A stretch of 64,000 bases of DNA, taken from Lunularia cruciata (lineage: Eukaryota > Streptophyta > Marchantiopsida > Lunulariales > Lunulariaceae). Positions 62,501 through 64,000 of the stretch are shown in pieces; the first letter of the stretch is position 1, and every line of letters begins with the position of its first letter. The notes beneath the pieces were generated by a model. That model worked only from the letters and a program-made list of their open reading frames with translations. It ran no database searches and was not told the origin of the DNA. The stretch covers positions 39,866,001-39,930,000 of the forward strand of contig OX419760.1 of assembly GCA_948567375.1 (NCBI GenBank), read 5' to 3'. A program made the translations under genes and the position numbers.

Positions 62501-64000
62501 CCATAGAGGAGCAAGTTCTCCAAATTGAGGAACTACAAGTGTGTGAGGAGATTGGTGAACCTCAACATCTGTCAATACAAGAATATCAAGCAGAGTCATC
62601 AACAAGGAGGATGTTTGGACATTCTATTTGTGCTCTTGAATATTTTGGCAAACGGGTTGATTCAACACAATTAGGAGATGAGGATATCTCTCTTGATGAT
62701 GACGATGGTAGGGCTTTGATCTTGGAAGAAGGGGAACCTTCTTCATACAATGAGGCTCTAGCTTCAATGGATAAGCTTGAGTGGAATGTTGCAATGCAGA
62801 GAGAGATGCAATCACTGGTTGACAACAAGACTTGCAAGTTAGTGAAGCTTCCAAAACATCAACAACTAGTGGATAGTAAGTGGGTTTACAAATTGAAAGA
62901 TAGCCCCACTGATGGAGAAAAGAAGATCTACAAGGCCAGGTTGGTGGCCAAGGGCTTCATACAAGAAAAGGATGTGGATTACAATGAGGTCTACTATGTT
63001 GCTAAGTATGCCACTATTCGCTTACTATGTGTACTTGTGGCTTACTTTGGTCTTATTTTAGATCAAATGATGTTGTCACTATTTTCCTCTATGGCAATTT
63101 AGATGTGGTGATCTTCATGAGATAGCCTATGGATTTTGTGAAGAAATTCCAAGAGGATTTGGTTTTTAGGTTGCTAAAATCCTTATATAGATTGAAGCAA
63201 GCTCTTAGACAATGGAACAAATGGTTCAATGATTTCATGAGGTCATAAGGATTTAAACGGAGTGTGTTTGATCCTTGTGTATACATGAAAAAGATGAGTA
63301 ATGAAGTCTTTGGCTTCATCATTCTAGTACTTTATGTGGATGACATGCTTATTGCAGCTAGGGATAGATATGATATTGATAAGCTCAAGGCTCTCTTGAG
63401 CTCCAAATTTAGAATGAAAGATCTTGGTACAGCAAGGAGGATTTTTGGGAATGGAGATCCAATGAAACTTGGAGGATGGAAAGCTGTGGTTAACCCAAGG
63501 GAAGTTGCTAGAAAGGTACTTGCAAGATTTAACATGGAGAATTGCAAGTCTATGAGTACTCCATTAGCTCCTGACTTCAAGCTTTCATTAGCTCTTTGTC
63601 CAACAGATGATGTGGAGAAAGGTTTGATGTCCAAGATCCCCTATGACAAGGTAGTGGGAAGATCTACACTACAAAAGTACGTAGCTCAATATACTACAGA
63701 AGTTGAGTATATAGCAGCAGCAGAAGTAGTGAAGAAAGCTATCTGGTTGGACATGCTTATAACAAAGATGGGATTGACTCATGACATTGTGAATGTACAC
63801 TGTGATAGCCAGAGTGCTTTACATCTAGCTATGAATCAAGTGATGGACAATAGAGTGAAGCACATCGACATCATGTATCATTTTCTCAGACAGGCTATGT
63901 CTGATAATATGATTGAGTTAGTCAAAATTGATGGTAAACTCAATCCTACTGATGCTTTTACAAAAGTGATATCTTTGGAAAGTTTTTTGAGACATCATGT
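62501..64000 (+). pseudogene. F reverse transcriptase and RNase H
   Basis: Copia RT: NEALASMDKLEWNVAM, MQSLVDNKTCKLVKLP, KWVYKLK, KARLVAKGF and catalytic YVDDM at 63333-63347. An internal deletion near 63660 then joins VVGR directly to RNase H (YVAQYTTEVEYIAAAEVVKKAIWL), skipping the usual SLMYAM...DADFAG part. The RNase H end is seen (CDSQSALHLAMNQ, KHIDIMYHFLR). Stops at about 63100, 63120 and 63246. It runs off the right edge. Confidence 0.88.

Larger units (their letters stand above)
43510..64000 (+). mobile_element. Copia-type LTR retrotransposon F (contains A3 and G), partial
   Basis: Plus-strand Ty1/Copia element inserted in D. Order: LTR, Met-type primer site, long purine-rich leader, gag, protease, integrase, RT, RNase H. 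This gag-PR-INT-RT order defines Copia. A3 splits gag (46142-53960) and G splits the region between integrase and RT (55891-62495). Many stops. The 3' LTR is beyond the window. Confidence 0.88.

Overview
The window is a stack of plant transposable elements. I see no host protein gene, rRNA or tRNA gene. Plant origin is inferred from Ty3/gypsy elements primed by initiator-Met or Asp tRNA, chromodomain integrases, a Copia element and a hAT-like DNA transposon. The density and depth of nesting fit a large, repeat-rich land-plant genome. Species and clade cannot be told from the sequence; a non-flowering lineage is possible because one element carries a DNMT3-type methyltransferase with motifs in the non-permuted order.

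Layout. The oldest visible layer is D, a decayed plus-strand Ty3/gypsy element (about 10310-12545, resuming at 42068-43509). A hAT-like transposon E (12546-42067) sits in D's reverse transcriptase and is bounded by an 8-bp target duplication and inverted ends lying 29.5 kb apart. Inside E lies B2 (13104-36613, minus), a Ty3-like element of about 10 kb. Inside B2 lie A2 (18260-26053, plus) and C (28793-34436, minus). A purine-rich, mostly non-coding block (about 37300-40950) also sits inside E. To the left is a second B copy, B1 (4147-9714, minus), cut by A1 (1-4146, minus, running off the window). To the right, a Copia element F (43510 to beyond 64000) is inserted in D; F contains A3 (46142-53960, plus) and G (55891-62495, minus, chromodomain). 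LTR divergence judged by eye agrees with this order: A2 about 1%, C about 2%, B2 about 6%.

Family A (three copies, LTR 679-692 bp) has an Asp-tRNA-like primer site, an extra small zinc-knuckle ORF ahead of gag, gag, and protease-RT-RNase H-integrase without chromodomain. In A1 gag and protease are one frame; in A2 and A3 one extra T puts protease in the +1 frame. Family C has a chromodomain and LTRs packed with heat-shock-element-like repeats upstream of the TATA box.

The outstanding item is family B. Its order is gag, protease, a C5-cytosine DNA methyltransferase domain resembling DNMT3, reverse transcriptase, RNase H, integrase and a C-terminal PHD finger. The methyltransferase is seen in both B1 (uninterrupted but mutated) and B2 (split by A2). 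A retroelement carrying both a putative DNA-methylation writer and a putative histone-tail reader is the best candidate here for an undescribed system. Both B copies are dead: they carry nonsense codons, frameshifts and altered catalytic residues.
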